Shown in pieces: positions 37,951-38,167 of a DNA stretch of 38,167 bases. The DNA is from an uncultured Collinsella sp. (lineage in GTDB: Bacteria; Actinomycetota; Coriobacteriia; Coriobacteriales; Coriobacteriaceae), in contig URVZ01000009.1 of the NCBI GenBank assembly GCA_900551365.1, forward strand, positions 1 through 38,167, given 5' to 3'. The translations under genes were made by a program, and so were the position numbers. Below the pieces are notes generated by a model, which worked only from the letters and a program-made list of their open reading frames with translations, ran no database searches and was not told the origin of the DNA. The first letter of the stretch is position 1; every line of letters starts with the position of its first letter.

Positions 37951-38082
37951 ATGTTGCGGTCACGATTGGCCAGGACGCATGCAATCTGCCGGCAGCCCTA
38001 CGGGATGCGAAGACCATTGCGTACAGACCTTGGATCAATACTTGGTGGCTTATTTGGCGGCGTGCTTGGTGGCAAAAAATAA
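37951..38082 (+). pseudogene. possible decayed gene end with a glycine-zipper-like tail
   Basis: A plus-strand frame, open from about 37829, ends at TAA 38080-38082 with SILGGLFGGVLGGKK, a tail typical of real proteins. The upstream residues look random and have no ribosome site, while an adjacent frame reads better (ALRDAKTIAYR), as if a frameshift had occurred. The remaining sequence from 37759 to 37950 has no assignable feature. Confidence 0.25.
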
Positions 38083-38083
38083 A

Positions 38084-38112
38084 ACAGCCCAGAGGCAAAG
38101 CCTCTGGGCTGT
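38084..38112 (-). terminator. terminator after the tRNA gene
   Basis: ACAGCCCAGAGGC pairs with GCCTCTGGGCTGT around a 3-nt loop and is followed on the minus strand by TTTATTTTTT. Confidence 0.92.
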
Positions 38113-38119
38113 GAACATT

Positions 38120-38167
38120 TGGTGGGCGTTAGAAGATTTGAACTTCTGACCTCTTCCGTGTCAGGGA
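38120..38167 (-). tRNA. tRNA-Val (anticodon GAC), 3' part, cut by the window edge
   Basis: On the minus strand the sequence runs from inside the anticodon arm to an encoded CCA. The loop CTGACAC gives anticodon GAC, followed by stem GGAAG, a 5-nt variable loop, the T arm AGAAG-TTCAAAT-CTTCT and the acceptor strand AACGCCC with ACCA. The 5' part lies beyond the window. Confidence 0.88.

Noticed and set aside
37781..38098. 105-residue minus-strand ORF between nrdD and the tRNA
   Set aside because: Cys/Trp/Ala-rich, runs through the tRNA terminator, has no ribosome site.

Overview
The window is high-GC, tightly packed chromosomal DNA. Gene content suggests an anaerobic gut actinobacterium of the class Coriobacteriia, most likely Collinsella or a close relative. 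This is an inference from protein character (anaerobic NrdD/NrdG, DUF3793 plus flavodoxin, FolE-HD-FolB, a YolD-type protein next to a Y-family polymerase) and from base composition; no 16S gene or other marker is present.

Layout. Positions 250-3566 (minus) hold a sugar/phosphate set: PfkB kinase (fructoselysine kinase-like), two HAD phosphatases and a DeoC-type aldolase. Positions 3878-7474 look like a small integrated island. About 95 bp (the last codons of pgi plus its terminator) occur twice as direct repeats, and between them lie three plus-strand genes: an unknown helical protein, a ClpP-like serine protease and a soluble VirD4/TraG-like ATPase. The protease and ATPase genes overlap by 8 bp. 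This is the best candidate in the window for an undescribed system. Next come pgi, a stand-alone N-terminal domain resembling iron-containing alcohol dehydrogenases, and an SOS-controlled Y-family polymerase with a YolD-like partner (two LexA-type boxes over a consensus promoter).

Positions 12.0-17.0 kb hold a copper-type HMA protein with a CsoR-like operator, a DUF3793-flavodoxin operon, and an amino-acid ABC transporter whose permease carries an extra secreted domain. Positions 17.1-20.5 kb hold endonuclease IV, a Gfo/Idh/MocA oxidoreductase bracketed by two nearly identical ~87-bp palindromic repeats, and a ferredoxin-type aldo/keto reductase. Positions 20.6-26.5 kb hold a small protein, a ketopantoate reductase-like enzyme, a small membrane protein, a secreted protein, O-acetylhomoserine sulfhydrylase (MetY) with a short Cys-containing leader ORF, a divergent LysR regulator and RNase HI. 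Positions 26.6-34.8 kb hold a second Gfo/Idh/MocA enzyme with acylphosphatase, a Fur/PerR regulator, a Cof-type HAD, an FKBP (SlyD-like) and UreE-like pair, a membrane dipeptidase, a YgjP-like metallopeptidase, and a folate operon (folE, HD hydrolase, folB).

The right end carries the anaerobic ribonucleotide reductase pair nrdD and nrdG, separated by large hairpins that include an inverted partial copy of the nrdD 3' end. nrdD has a promoter overlapped by two NrdR-type boxes spaced 32 bp apart. A partial tRNA-Val(GAC) runs off the right edge.

Two themes recur. Gene 3' ends with their terminators have been duplicated (pgi as a direct repeat, nrdD as an inverted repeat), and several families of palindromic intergenic repeats sit against gene ends and promoters.
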